Assembly (NCBI RefSeq): GCF_003688405.1
Contig: NZ_REFC01000014.1
Location: forward strand, 310,001 to 374,000
From: Ulvibacter antarcticus
GTDB taxonomy: Bacteria; Bacteroidota; Bacteroidia; Flavobacteriales; Flavobacteriaceae
Length of the DNA: 64,000 nucleotides
Direction of reading: 5' to 3'
The translations under genes and the position numbers were made by a program. The notes below the pieces were generated by a model that was given only the letters and a program-made list of their open reading frames with translations, was not told where the DNA came from and did no database searches. Below, one piece after another: positions 1 to 8,544 of the stretch. Numbering within the stretch: the stretch's first letter is position 1; the number at the start of each line of letters is the position of its first letter.

Positions 1-1
1 C

Positions 2-100
2 TTTGAGAAGATTAGATACCACTGTGATAAATTAGAGTTGTTGGTTGACGATGAACTTTGGCCATTGACTAAATACAGAGAATTGTTGTTTACGAAGTAG
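2..100 (+). CDS. Glutamine synthetase, probable type III, C-terminal end only
   Basis: An open frame enters from the left edge and ends at the TAG at 98-100. The last 32 residues contain YHCDKLELLVDDELWPL and end KYRELLFTK. From memory this strongly resembles the extreme C-terminus of Bacteroidota glutamine synthetase III, which ends in a DKLE..VDDE.WPLPKYRELLF pattern. The family makes glutamine from glutamate and ammonia with ATP. Only the tail is present, so no catalytic residue can be checked. A hairpin terminator follows 25 nt downstream, so the gene probably ends its own transcript and is not cotranscribed with the curlin array. Confidence 0.65.
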   Translation, partial: FEKIRYHCDKLELLVDDELWPLTKYRELLFTK

Positions 101-125
101 TATTTTAAACACAATTAGTACCATC

Positions 126-154
126 AAGGGCTTTCTTCGGAAGGCCCTTTTTTT
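126..154 (+). terminator. Rho-independent terminator, UUCG type
   Basis: AAGGGC at 126-131 pairs with GCCCTT at 144-149. The inner CTTTC/GAAG part closes a TTCG tetraloop, and a T-run follows. It is the first of six near-identical copies in the array. Confidence 0.9.
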
Positions 155-161
155 GTTTTCA

Positions 162-181
162 CTTCGGAAGGCATTCCGAAG
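162..181 (+). repeat. Second 3' hairpin, TTCGGAA inverted repeat
   Basis: CTTCGGAA at 162-169 and TTCCGAAG at 174-181 form a perfect 8-bp stem with a GGCA loop, immediately after the terminator. The same accessory hairpin follows most of the array terminators. Confidence 0.8.
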
Positions 182-328
182 CCAAACAAATCTAGACTTA
201 GATCAAAATATTTATTTAAATATATAAAGTGGGATTTTTGTGTATTTCAAAGATAATTTGAGTCGTTATATCGTCAAAACCTGCTTTTTGAACGCTTATA
301 CCAAGTTGATTCTTAGATAAGTGTGCGA

Positions 329-376
329 ATACGAGTATACACGTATTGATTGCTAAGTGATTTTTCACGTTATTTA
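329..376 (+). promoter_or_regulatory. Curlin-array palindrome plus promoter, copy 1
   Basis: The palindrome ATACGAG-TATA-CACGTAT spans 329-346. The TTG at 346-348 lies exactly 20 nt before GTTATTTA at 369-376, which occupies the -7 position of the Bacteroidota consensus. The inferred start of transcription is near 383, about 172 nt before the start codon. The same geometry recurs at five other genes of the array. Confidence 0.7.
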
Positions 377-419
377 TCACATTCAAAAGAAGACAACAAA
401 CCTTCACTTCTTATTACTA

Positions 420-466
420 CCCCACAGATGTTTTTTTAAGTAGCCTTCACATTTAAATGAGAGGCT
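420..466 (+). promoter_or_regulatory. Conserved leader element: CCCCACAG plus hairpin
   Basis: CCCCACAG at 420-427 lies about 37 nt after the inferred transcription start. A hairpin follows, with AGCCT at 442-446 pairing with AGGCT at 462-466 around the palindrome CATTTAAATG. The CCCC element is at the same distance from the promoter upstream of the genes at 4363, 6614 and 8868. Confidence 0.55.
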
Positions 467-554
467 TGCATACAGCTTTCCGAAGAGATTCAGAAAAGAT
501 GTTTGAATATATAATTTAACAAGAAAACCAATATTAACCTTTTATTTTAAACTT

Positions 555-1553
555 ATGAGAAAAGTGATTTTAAGCGCTGCGGCGCTAATGTGCGGATCTT
601 TAATGATGGCACAATTTAATGTGAGTGATGTCAATTCTGTGGGGAACGGAAATTCTTCAATGGTGTCACAAACAGGATTATCTAATGATTCTGATGTAGA
701 TCAGATTGGAAACAACAATGGTTCGACAGTTGCGCAGTCTGGTATTACAAATACTTCAGTGGTAATTCAAGGGTTCTCTAGTGACGGTAACCTGAGTGAT
801 GTTGCACAAACCGGTGATGATAACGATTCTTTTGTATGGCAGGATGGCGATAGTAATGGAAGTTCTGTAATTCAAAACGGTGATGATAATGATTCGTATG
901 TGGATCAATGGGGAGATTCTAATAACAGCGATGTAGATCAAATTGGAAATCTAAATAGTTCTACAGTATTGCAAGGCTATGGTCCTGGCAACAGCAATTT
1001 TAGTGATGTTTTACAACAAGGTAACCGAAACGATTCTGATGTTCTTCAGGATGGGGATGGAAATTTTTCTGTAGTTTTTCAAGTAGGTAATAGAAACGAT
1101 TCTGATACTAATCAAATTGGAAATGGGAATAGCTCTACTGTCATTGAGGTTGGTAATAGAAATACGTCTACCGTTGATCAAACTGGAATAAGCAATTATG
1201 CATATCTAGTTCAGGATGGAAACAACAATGTATCGGATGTAGATCAAATAGGAGATTTAAACTATTCGGCTGCTTTTCAAACCGGAAACAGAAACAGTTC
1301 TGTTGTTTTACAGGATGGTGTTTTAAACTTCTCTTATGTAACTCAGGACGGTAATGACAACATTTCAGATGTATCTCAAGATGGATTCGACAACGATTCT
1401 AATGTAGATCAAAATGGTCCACGAAATGATAGTATGGTAAATCAACTAGGTGATTTTAATACAAGTGATGTAATGCAAACAGGTAATGACCATGTGAGTA
1501 CTGTAAACCAAATTGGGAACAGTAATGGTTCTACAGTTACACAAAGTAACTAA
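555..1553 (+). CDS. Curlin-like amyloid subunit 1 (332 aa)
   Basis: This is a secreted major-curlin-like protein, expected to be exported through CsgG and to polymerise as an extracellular functional amyloid. Residues 1-20 are a Sec signal peptide ending MMAQ. The mature part is about 28 copies of an 11-residue half-repeat, N-x-S-x-V-x-Q-x-G-[DN]-x, equal to about 14 curlin repeats; E. coli CsgA has five. Gln and Asn fall at the ladder positions typical of curlin (SxxxxxQxGxxNxA), but Ser replaces the usual Ala and Asp is abundant. The C-terminus has the cap QIGNSNGSTVTQSN shared across the array. It is collinear over its whole length with the 331-aa product at 10634. The start follows a leader with a shared promoter. 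The curlin assignment rests on repeats and neighbours, not on a database search. Confidence 0.9.
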   Translation: MRKVILSAAALMCGSLMMAQFNVSDVNSVGNGNSSMVSQTGLSNDSDVDQIGNNNGSTVAQSGITNTSVVIQGFSSDGNLSDVAQTGDDNDSFVWQDGDSNGSSVIQNGDDNDSYVDQWGDSNNSDVDQIGNLNSSTVLQGYGPGNSNFSDVLQQGNRNDSDVLQDGDGNFSVVFQVGNRNDSDTNQIGNGNSSTVIEVGNRNTSTVDQTGISNYAYLVQDGNNNVSDVDQIGDLNYSAAFQTGNRNSSVVLQDGVLNFSYVTQDGNDNISDVSQDGFDNDSNVDQNGPRNDSMVNQLGDFNTSDVMQTGNDHVSTVNQIGNSNGSTVTQSN

Positions 1554-1595
1554 ACAACTAAGTAACTTCATTAACCAGATTATTCGGTTAAAATC

Positions 1596-1624
1596 AAGGG
1601 CTTTCTTCGGAAGGCCCTTTTTTT
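1596..1624 (+). terminator. Terminator, UUCG type, array copy 2
   Basis: AAGGGC and GCCCTT stem (1596-1619) around the same TTCG loop as at 126, with a following T-run. A weaker TAACC/GGTTA hairpin (1571-1590) precedes it. Confidence 0.9.
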
Positions 1625-1629
1625 GTTTA

Positions 1630-1649
1630 CTTCGGAAAGCCTTCCGAAG
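1630..1649 (+). repeat. Accessory 3' hairpin, TTCGGAA type
   Basis: CTTCGGAA and TTCCGAAG arms with an AGCC loop, directly after the terminator. Confidence 0.75.
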
Positions 1650-2211
1650 TGAAACAAATTATTTGACTATTTAAGATGTTTAAATTTGAAATTATTCGAA
1701 CCAATTGGTTCTTTTTTAATAAAAAGTCCTTCACCAAATAGCTGTTTTTGTTTAGTTTTTACCTTTAAAAGCTTAAACATTTAAGATTTATAGAAAGATT
1801 AACATATGCTTAAAAATGAGGATTCGGAGTAGTTCGACGTTTATTTAATTCAGAATAACTGCCATTTTAAAAAATATTACTCAGTGTTTTCCTACAAGAC
1901 GAAAATAATAATGTTACAGGCCATTGAGTGATGTAAAAGTGACCATTATTTTTTGCATATTTGAACTGTTTTTAATCCTAATCTCTGAGGGATTTAAAAA
2001 CAACTAACAAAAAACATCAGTTCTTTTTATCTCACATTACTGATAGAAATTAATCTTGATAAAACCGAAGATTAGTTTTTCTGAAAACTTTCGATTTATC
2101 CCCACAAATTAGAAATGAGCATAACTATGTTCAATTTTTAAAGAATTCTATTGCTCAATCCGAGTTGTAGGGAATATTAATTAATGTCTAAATATTAAAA
2201 AAAAAGAAAGT

Positions 2212-3813
2212 ATGAAAAAAGTAATGCTAAGTGCTGCTGCACTATTTTGTGGAACAATTATGTTTGCTCAAATGAACACGAGTGATGTAACCCAACAAGG
2301 AAATGGAAATGGTTCATCTGTGAATCAAACCGGAAATTTAAACGATTCGGATGTGCTTCAGAGAGGTAACACAAACACTTCCGATGTAGATCAAACTGGA
2401 AACAGAAATGACGCAACCGTTAATCAGGGAGATTCCAGAACAACTTCAGCAAATGGAAACAATAACGATGCGACTATTTTGCAAACAGGAAATGACAACG
2501 TTGCAATTACCAATACTGTTGGGAACAACAACACAGTTTCACAAACTCAGGATGGTAACAACAACCTTGCGAATGCAAAACAAGGTAATGTAAATGCAAT
2601 CTTCGGAACGATTTTTCAGGTTCAGAAAAGCAACAATAATGAGATCGATCAAAACCAATTAGGTAATGACAACGAAGCTCAAGCAAATCAGGGGAGCGGA
2701 ACAGTAGGTGGAAACCTTATCGATCAGGATCAATTTGGAGATAACAACCTTGCTACTGGAAACCAGAATTCTGGTGCTGCTAGAAACTTAATCACTCAAT
2801 TGCAAACGGGTAATGATAACACTGCTTTTGGACAACAAGGTTCAGGGGGTGGTATTAACACCAATGATAACGTAATCACTCAAACACAAACAGGTGATTT
2901 CAACAATGCGGAAGCAAGACAATTGATCACAACGACCAATTCTACGGCAACGCAAACACAGTTAGGAGACTTCAACGATGCAATATCTCGTCAGCAAGGA
3001 AATAACAATAATGCTACTCAAACGCAAACTGGAGACCTGAACAATGCGAATAGCAATCAGGATGGAACATTTGCAGGAACAAGTTTCGACAATGTAGTAG
3101 TTCAGACTCAAACAGGAGATGGAAACGATGCAATGGTACACCAGAGAGGTGCTATGAATAATTCTACCGAAACTCAGAATGGAGATGATAATGATTCGGA
3201 TGTAATCCAAAGAGGAAATTCAAACTTCTCGAATGTATTACAACAAGGAGTTATGAATACTTCTTCTGTTTCTCAAATTGGTGACGGAGATTTTTCAGTT
3301 GTTTTTCAAGTAGGAGACGATAACCTTTCAGATACTAATCAGAATGGAAATGGAAACAGTTCTACAGCGATTCAAGTTGGAAATATGAATGATTCGGATG
3401 TGGATCAAATAGGAACAAGTAACTACGCTTACTTAGTACAATCTGGTAATAACAATGGATCTATAGTAAATCAGAATGGAACTATTAACTATGCAGCCGA
3501 TTTCCAAACTGGAAATGATAATACATCAGATGTTGATCAGGATGGAAATCAAAACTTCAGTTATAGTTTTCAAACAGGTAATGCTAACAATATTTTGATC
3601 ACTCAAAATGGTTCGTTAAACAGATCTAATGTAGATCAAACTGGAAACGATAACAATGCAGTATTAAGTCAGATGGGAACTGGGAACATTTCTGATGTAG
3701 ACCAAATGGGGAATATGAACGTTAGTATGACTACTCAAACAGGAGATAATCATATGAGTACTGTTAACCAAAATGGAAACATGAATAGTTCTATGGTGAG
3801 TCAGAGTAACTAA
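2212..3813 (+). CDS. Curlin-like amyloid subunit 2, chimeric repeats (533 aa)
   Basis: The signal peptide (MKKVMLSAAALFCGTIMFAQ) is followed by three repeat blocks. Residues about 21-85 are the Ser-type units of the rest of the array. Residues about 90-330 are different: QTQTGD-x-N-N-A-x-x-x-Q units with Ala after the Asn, closer to the classical enterobacterial curlin pattern and poor in Ser-x-Val. Residues about 330-533 return to the Ser type and closely match the C-terminal half of subunit 1 (shared SVVFQVG, SNYAYLVQ and FSYSFQTGN-like segments). It reads as a chimera in which an Ala-type curlin block sits inside a Ser-type frame. The cap is NMNSSMVSQSN. Its terminator at 3863 suggests a single-gene transcript. 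Confidence 0.88.
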   Translation: MKKVMLSAAALFCGTIMFAQMNTSDVTQQGNGNGSSVNQTGNLNDSDVLQRGNTNTSDVDQTGNRNDATVNQGDSRTTSANGNNNDATILQTGNDNVAITNTVGNNNTVSQTQDGNNNLANAKQGNVNAIFGTIFQVQKSNNNEIDQNQLGNDNEAQANQGSGTVGGNLIDQDQFGDNNLATGNQNSGAARNLITQLQTGNDNTAFGQQGSGGGINTNDNVITQTQTGDFNNAEARQLITTTNSTATQTQLGDFNDAISRQQGNNNNATQTQTGDLNNANSNQDGTFAGTSFDNVVVQTQTGDGNDAMVHQRGAMNNSTETQNGDDNDSDVIQRGNSNFSNVLQQGVMNTSSVSQIGDGDFSVVFQVGDDNLSDTNQNGNGNSSTAIQVGNMNDSDVDQIGTSNYAYLVQSGNNNGSIVNQNGTINYAADFQTGNDNTSDVDQDGNQNFSYSFQTGNANNILITQNGSLNRSNVDQTGNDNNAVLSQMGTGNISDVDQMGNMNVSMTTQTGDNHMSTVNQNGNMNSSMVSQSN

Positions 3814-3862
3814 TTCTTTGTTTTGGATTGATAATGACTAGTTGTGTAAGCTAGTTGAACTA

Positions 3863-3891
3863 AAGGGCTTTCTTCGGAAGGCCCTTTTTTT
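3863..3891 (+). terminator. Terminator, UUCG type, array copy 3
   Basis: AAGGGC/GCCCTT stem at 3863-3886 with a TTCG loop and T-run. It is preceded by an ACTAG/CTAGT hairpin near 3838-3856 and followed by a TCGGAA/TTCCGA hairpin at 3899-3914. Confidence 0.9.
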
Positions 3892-4140
3892 GGTTACATC
3901 GGAATGCTTTCCGAAGAGAAGAAAACTGTTAGAATTTAAACCACTGAATTTTAAACAACAACAAATTATTAAAAATGATTACATATCTGAATACAAACTG
4001 TTTAAGTTTATTTTTAACAAAATTTTAACATTTAATCGAAATTACGGTTTTCGTGTATTTAATAGATTTTTTTTACATTCTATCGTAAAAAATGACATTT
4101 TAGTATGTCTTTACTCATAAAAGACTAGCTAAATTCTTGA

Positions 4141-4188
4141 GTACGTGTTATTACGTATTGCCTCTTAAGATAATTTTAACGTTATTTG
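4141..4188 (+). promoter_or_regulatory. Curlin-array palindrome plus promoter, copy 2
   Basis: The imperfect palindrome GTACGTG-TTAT-TACGTAT spans 4141-4158. TTG at 4158-4160 is followed after 20 nt by GTTATTTG at 4181-4188. The inferred transcription start near 4195 gives a leader of about 168 nt. Confidence 0.7.
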
Positions 4189-4230
4189 AATTATTCAAAA
4201 GAAGAAATCAAACCTCACTTCTTTTATCTA

Positions 4231-4310
4231 CCCCACAGTTTTATTAGTATTAAGTATACCTCCTCTATAGAATAGGATGCTGTATGCTATTTTCTGATGT
4301 AATTCAGAAA
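4231..4310 (+). promoter_or_regulatory. Conserved curlin leader element
   Basis: CCCCACAG lies at 4231-4238. A short CCT..AGG hairpin around TCTATAGA (about 4259-4276) and a TTTCTGA/TCAGAAA hairpin (4291-4297 with 4304-4310) follow. The whole block is almost repeated at 6482-6560. Confidence 0.5.
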
Positions 4311-4362
4311 TTAAATTCGTAAATCAATTAGTAACCAATATTAATATTTAATTCAAACAATT

Positions 4363-6072
4363 ATGAAAAAAGTAATGTTAAGTGCAGCAGCCATCATGTG
4401 TGGGGCAATGATGTTTGCGCAGGGCAACACAAGTTCTGTCAATCAAATTGGAGCCGGAAACGGATCCTTAGTCTCTCAAACGGGAGCAACAAACAATTCT
4501 ACTGTAGATCAGGAAGGAAGTAGCAACGACAATGATGTTGCTCAGAATGGAATTTCTAATCAGAGTGATGTAGATTCAAGAGGTGACGATAACGAAACTG
4601 ATGTTATCCAAAATGGTAACAATAACAACTCATCTATTCACCAAGGGTTTGGTACTTCTACAGTTGAGAACGATAGAAATGAATCTAGCGTAACTCAAAA
4701 TGGAAACGGTAACCTTGCTCATAATGACCAATACACCGGTGCTGGAGGATCTGACGATAATGACTCAGATATCACCCAAACTGGTGATGCTAACGTTGGT
4801 TTTAGTATCCAAGTAGGTGATTTTAATGATTCTGACCAAGATCAAACGGGTGATAACAACAATACCTATGTTTGGCAAGAAGGAGATGATAATACTTCAG
4901 ATGAAGACCAGGTTGGAACTTTAAACGATAGTGATACATACCAAATTGGTAACTTGAACTTTTCAAGAGTTGATCAGAACGGTTCTAATAACAAAAGTAA
5001 TGTAGACCAAAATGGAGATAGTAATTCTTCTCAGGTACTTCAAGGATACTTTGGTGCCGGTGGGAATGATCATATTAGTGATGTAGATCAGTCTGGAAAT
5101 GGTAACTCTTCATTTGTTGGACAAGATGGAACTGCAAACAACTCTGATGTTGATCAGGTTGGAGATGACAACAACTCTTTTGTTGCTCAAATCAACCTAC
5201 AAAACATTTCTACCGTTGCACAAACAGGAGATCGCAACAATAGTACTGTAATACAACAAGATGGTGCTGATAACGAAAGAAATAATAGTGCTGTTGCACA
5301 AACTGGTGATGATAACGGTAGTTTTGTAAACCAAGATGGGAATGATAACATTGGTTCTGTAACTCAGGATGGTGATTTAAACATTAGTACTGCAGATCAG
5401 ATTGGGAATTTAAATAACTCTACTGTGTTGCAACAAGGAACTTCTAACAACTCTGATGTAAATCAGAATGGGGATTCTAATAGCTCACAAGTGTATCAAG
5501 GAGGTTTCTTTGAAGCAACTAACAGTACAAACGGAATTTCATCGGTTACACAAAATGGAGACAGTAATATCTCTGTAGTTGGACAATATTTAGATGCTAA
5601 CGTTTCAGATGTTGATCAAACAGGTAATGGTAACCAAAGTTATATGTACCAAAGAGGTAACAACAACAACTCTAACGTTGATCAGATTGGTGATGGTAAC
5701 TGGTCTTATGTAGCTCAAGGATATACTGGTAATAATAATACTAGTACTGTGTTAACAACTGGAGACAATAACTTTTCTAGAGTTGAGCAATACTTTAATT
5801 CAGATGATAACGATTCAGATGTTAACCAACTAGGTGATAACAATACAAGTTTTGTAAAGCAACAAAATGGAGCTGATAACACTTCTGATGTAGATCAATT
5901 AGGGGACGATAACAATAGTTCTGTGAACCAGGATGGTGACATGCACATGAGCACTGTAATGCAAGACGGAAACTTGAACATGAGTGATGTTATGCAATCT
6001 GGTAACAACCATACTAGTACTGTTACTCAATTAGGAAACAGCAATGGTTCTATTGTTACTCAAAGTAACTAA
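4363..6072 (+). CDS. Curlin-like amyloid subunit 3, mosaic (569 aa)
   Basis: This is a secreted Ser-type curlin with about 48 half-repeats after a 20-residue signal peptide. It is a clear mosaic. Residues 1-125 are nearly the same as the start of the product at 6614, including the loop-bearing HQGF module whose His is residue 93. From about residue 380 (GGFFEATNSTNG) to the end it matches residues about 203-392 of the product at 8868, including the WSYVAQGYTG and FSRVEQYFNSDDN segments. Two modules, near residues 93-130 and 380-385, break the 11-residue rhythm with extra loop residues, so the beta-solenoid would carry bulges there. The cap is QLGNSNGSIVTQSN. Highly similar DNA on both sides makes recent recombination likely. 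Confidence 0.9.
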   Translation: MKKVMLSAAAIMCGAMMFAQGNTSSVNQIGAGNGSLVSQTGATNNSTVDQEGSSNDNDVAQNGISNQSDVDSRGDDNETDVIQNGNNNNSSIHQGFGTSTVENDRNESSVTQNGNGNLAHNDQYTGAGGSDDNDSDITQTGDANVGFSIQVGDFNDSDQDQTGDNNNTYVWQEGDDNTSDEDQVGTLNDSDTYQIGNLNFSRVDQNGSNNKSNVDQNGDSNSSQVLQGYFGAGGNDHISDVDQSGNGNSSFVGQDGTANNSDVDQVGDDNNSFVAQINLQNISTVAQTGDRNNSTVIQQDGADNERNNSAVAQTGDDNGSFVNQDGNDNIGSVTQDGDLNISTADQIGNLNNSTVLQQGTSNNSDVNQNGDSNSSQVYQGGFFEATNSTNGISSVTQNGDSNISVVGQYLDANVSDVDQTGNGNQSYMYQRGNNNNSNVDQIGDGNWSYVAQGYTGNNNTSTVLTTGDNNFSRVEQYFNSDDNDSDVNQLGDNNTSFVKQQNGADNTSDVDQLGDDNNSSVNQDGDMHMSTVMQDGNLNMSDVMQSGNNHTSTVTQLGNSNGSIVTQSN

Positions 6073-6086
6073 GAGATGGATATATA

Positions 6087-6139
6087 ACCGAGTCATTCGG
6101 TAATGATGTAAGGGCTTTCTTCGGAAGGCCCTTTTTTTT
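6087..6139 (+). terminator. Terminator, UUCG type, array copy 4, with preceding ACCGA hairpin
   Basis: The small hairpin ACCGA-GTCAT-TCGGT (6087-6101) precedes the main AAGGGC/GCCCTT stem at 6110-6133 and its T-run. The usual third TTCGGAA hairpin has decayed here to an isolated TTCCGAAG. Confidence 0.9.
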
Positions 6140-6289
6140 GTTTACTACAGTCATTTTTTCCGAAGTAAAAGAAAAGAATTGCCATAATTCTGAAGCTCAA
6201 TTTAAAGCTGATGGCGGATTATTTTAATATGAAACACTATTGAAGAAGAACAGCTTACTCTTAAATATTAACACAATTTTAACTTTTGA

Positions 6290-6346
6290 CGTTTTTACGA
6301 TAATCACACACTTAATAGGTGTTTTTTACCATAAATCGTAAAAACG
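6290..6346. repeat. 12-bp perfect inverted repeat upstream of curlin gene 4
   Basis: CGTTTTTACGAT at 6290-6301 and ATCGTAAAAACG at 6335-6346, with 33 nt between. It lies about 50 nt upstream of the palindrome and has no T-run, so it is a better candidate for an operator or cruciform than for a terminator. Confidence 0.6.
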
Positions 6347-6393
6347 ACGGTTTTTGTAAGTGAAAACTGAAAAATCTTCATCTTTTTAAACCT

Positions 6394-6441
6394 CTACGTG
6401 TTATTACGTATTGACTCTTAAGATAATTTTAACGTTATTTG
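6394..6441 (+). promoter_or_regulatory. Curlin-array palindrome plus promoter, copy 3
   Basis: CTACGTG-TTAT-TACGTAT at 6394-6411. TTG at 6411-6413, then 20 nt, then GTTATTTG at 6434-6441. The inferred leader is about 166 nt. The leader element here reads CCCCAGAG (6482-6489), one base off the consensus. Confidence 0.7.
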
Positions 6442-6613
6442 ATTGATACATAATAAGTTGCCAAACCTTACCTTTTATCTACCCCAGAGTTTTATTAGTA
6501 TTAAGTATACCTCCACTATAGAATAGGATCCTGTATGCTATTTTCTGATGTAATTCAGAAATTCAATTCGTAAATCAATAAGTAACCAATATTAATATTT
6601 AATTCAAACAATT

Positions 6614-8533
6614 ATGAAAAAAGTACTATTAAGTGCAGCAGCCATCATGTGTGGGGCAATGATGTTTGCACAGGGCAACACAAGCTCTGTCAATCAAATT
6701 GGAGCCGGAAACGGATCCTTAGTTTCTCAAACGGGAGCAACGAACAATTCTACAGTAGATCAGGAAGGAAGTAGCAACGACAATGATGTTGCTCAAAACG
6801 GAATTTCTAATCAGAGTGATGTAGATTCAAGAGGTAACGATAACGAAACCGATGTAATCCAAAATGGTAACAACAACAATTCAGCTATCCACCAAGGTTT
6901 TAGTACTTCTACAGTTGAGAACGATAGAAATGAATCTAGCGTAACTCAAAATGGTAACGGAAATATTGCTCACAATGATCAATATACTGATGCTGATGGA
7001 TCTGATGATAACACATCAGACATTAACCAAATGGGTAACAGCAACATAGGTTTTAGCATCCAGGTTGGAGACAATAATGACTCTGATCAGGATCAAACAG
7101 GTGACAATAACGATACCTATGTTTGGCAAGAAGGAGACTTCAATGATGCTACTGAAGAGCAAACTGGAGATAATAACCAAAGTGATACTTACCAATTTGG
7201 AGACGACAATAGCTCTGATATGGAACAAGATGGTATGAGTAACATTTCTACTATTAACCAAAATGGAAACATGAACGACAACGATGTGCGTTCTATTGGT
7301 GATAATAACAATAGTGATACTGACCAGAATGGAGACAATAATGATAGCGATACACGTCAATATGGAAATGACAACGTAGCTTCTACACTTCAAAATGGTA
7401 ACAATAATGATGCTGATAACCACCAAGGTTTTAGCAATAGTAGTGATGGTAACGATCGTAACATGAGTTCTATAGCACAAACTGGTGATAATAACGATGC
7501 GCATACAGATCAGTACGATACTGGAGCCGATAGTGATGATAATAATAGTGCTGTTGTTCAAACTGGTGACGATAATGAAAGTGATGTGCGTCAGCGTGGT
7601 GATTTCAACGGTTCTACTGTAGATCAAGTTGGAAATAATAACGATTCAAATGTTGTTCAAGAAGGAGATGATAATACTTCAGATGAAGATCAAACAGGAG
7701 ATGACAATGATAGTGATACAGACCAAATAGGGATGATGAACTCTAGTACTATGTCTCAAATAGGGAATATGAATGTAAGTGATGTAAACCAACAAGGTGA
7801 TAATAATATAGCAGCTTTAGACGCAGAAGGAAACGGTAACAACTCTGATGTAGACCAATTTGGAATGGGTAACTCATCTGAAACTGACCAATTAGGAAAT
7901 GATAACGAGTCTGACGTATTACAAAATGGAGACAACAACAGTGCTACAACATGGCAAGGGCTACGTGGTACTTCTTCTGAAGATAACGACCGTAACAAGT
8001 CTGCTATTACACAAACAGGTGATGGTAACGCTGCTGGTGTATTCCAATTGTTCTCTATAGACGGAGCAGATGATAACGATGGTGCAATTACTCAAACAGG
8101 TGATAGTAACGTAGGTATTATACAACAATCTGGAGATTTAAACATCTCTACTATCGACCAAGTAGGTGACAACAACTATAGCCGTAACAATCAGATTGGA
8201 GATTCTAACACTTCAGATGAAGACCAAACAGGTGATGACAATGTAAGTAATACTAACCAAGGTGGTAATATGAACTCAAGTACCATGGCTCAATCTGGGA
8301 ATATGAATACGAGTGATACGTACCAATTTGGAGATACAAACACAAGTACAGTTGCTCAAACTGGTGATGATAATATTAGTGATGTAGATCAAAATGGTTT
8401 CGATCATACTAGTTCTGTTATCCAATCAGGTGACATGAACACTAGTACTGTTCTTCAAACTGGAAACAACCATGGAAGTATGGTGAACCAAATTGGAAAC
8501 AACAATGGTTCTACAGTTACACAGAGTAACTAA
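6614..8533 (+). CDS. Curlin-like amyloid subunit 4, with 177-residue superrepeat (639 aa)
   Basis: This is a secreted curlin with about 56 half-repeats, the second longest in the array. The signal peptide and residues up to about 125 are almost those of subunit 3. A loop-bearing module (HQGF..NDRN..S..QTGD.N..H.DQY..G.SDDN) occurs three times, at residues 93, 270 and 447 (as WQGL in the third). The anchor codons start at 6890, 7421 and 7952, exactly 531 nt apart, so the protein has grown by in-frame duplication of a 177-residue unit. It is very rich in Asp, Asn, Ser and Gln, and basic residues are almost confined to NDRN motifs. The cap QIGNNNGSTVTQSN is retained. Long minus-strand open frames inside it are by-products of the repetitive DNA. 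Confidence 0.9.
   Translation: MKKVLLSAAAIMCGAMMFAQGNTSSVNQIGAGNGSLVSQTGATNNSTVDQEGSSNDNDVAQNGISNQSDVDSRGNDNETDVIQNGNNNNSAIHQGFSTSTVENDRNESSVTQNGNGNIAHNDQYTDADGSDDNTSDINQMGNSNIGFSIQVGDNNDSDQDQTGDNNDTYVWQEGDFNDATEEQTGDNNQSDTYQFGDDNSSDMEQDGMSNISTINQNGNMNDNDVRSIGDNNNSDTDQNGDNNDSDTRQYGNDNVASTLQNGNNNDADNHQGFSNSSDGNDRNMSSIAQTGDNNDAHTDQYDTGADSDDNNSAVVQTGDDNESDVRQRGDFNGSTVDQVGNNNDSNVVQEGDDNTSDEDQTGDDNDSDTDQIGMMNSSTMSQIGNMNVSDVNQQGDNNIAALDAEGNGNNSDVDQFGMGNSSETDQLGNDNESDVLQNGDNNSATTWQGLRGTSSEDNDRNKSAITQTGDGNAAGVFQLFSIDGADDNDGAITQTGDSNVGIIQQSGDLNISTIDQVGDNNYSRNNQIGDSNTSDEDQTGDDNVSNTNQGGNMNSSTMAQSGNMNTSDTYQFGDTNTSTVAQTGDDNISDVDQNGFDHTSSVIQSGDMNTSTVLQTGNNHGSMVNQIGNNNGSTVTQSN
6890..8482 (+). repeat. Three in-frame superrepeats of 531 nt
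   Basis: The module-start codons CAC, CAC and TGG are at 6890, 7421 and 7952. Both intervals are exactly 531 nt (177 codons). The third unit is the most diverged and runs into the C-terminal cap. Confidence 0.75.
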
Positions 8534-8544
8534 GAGACATAAAT

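Larger units (their letters stand above)
101..554. other. Noncoding region upstream of the first curlin gene
   Basis: It holds the glutamine synthetase terminator and accessory hairpin, an AT-rich stretch, the palindrome and promoter at 329-376, and a roughly 172-nt leader with a CCCCACAG element and a hairpin. The short open frame at 216-407 on the minus strand overlaps the promoter and leader and is not believed. Confidence 0.7.
1554..2211. other. Noncoding region between curlin genes 1 and 2
   Basis: It holds the terminator pair at its left end and CCCCACAA at 2100-2107, the leader element, about 105 nt before the next start. The ACGTG palindrome is not present. TAATCTTG at 2052-2059 is a near match to the -7 consensus at about the expected distance. 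Nothing else is recognisable in the AT-rich remainder. Confidence 0.55.
3814..4362. other. Noncoding region between curlin genes 2 and 3
   Basis: It contains the 3' hairpin unit, an AT-rich stretch, the palindrome-promoter at 4142-4188 and a conserved leader. The 92-codon plus-strand frame at 3842-4120 runs through the terminator and has AT-driven composition, so it is not called. From about 4130 onward the DNA is nearly the same as that upstream of the gene at 6614. Confidence 0.7.
6073..6613. other. Noncoding region between curlin genes 3 and 4
   Basis: It contains the terminator, a 12-bp inverted repeat at 6290-6346, the palindrome-promoter at 6394-6441 and a leader nearly the same as that of gene 3. 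No gene is seen. Confidence 0.7.

Noticed and set aside
555-620. Cys in the curlin signal peptides considered as a lipobox
   Set aside because: The residue before Cys is Met or Phe and a normal signal peptidase I site (.FAQ or .MAQ) follows, so lipidation is unlikely.
3842-4120. 92-codon plus-strand open frame after curlin gene 2
   Set aside because: It runs through the rho-independent terminator and its accessory hairpin, and its residues follow AT-rich DNA (many Lys, Asn, Phe, Ile).
7016-7627. 203-codon minus-strand frame inside curlin gene 4, and similar frames in other curlin genes
   Set aside because: The repetitive Asn/Asp/Ser codons read backwards as Ile, Val and Thr with few stops. 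These frames mirror the repeats and lack starts, promoters or conservation.
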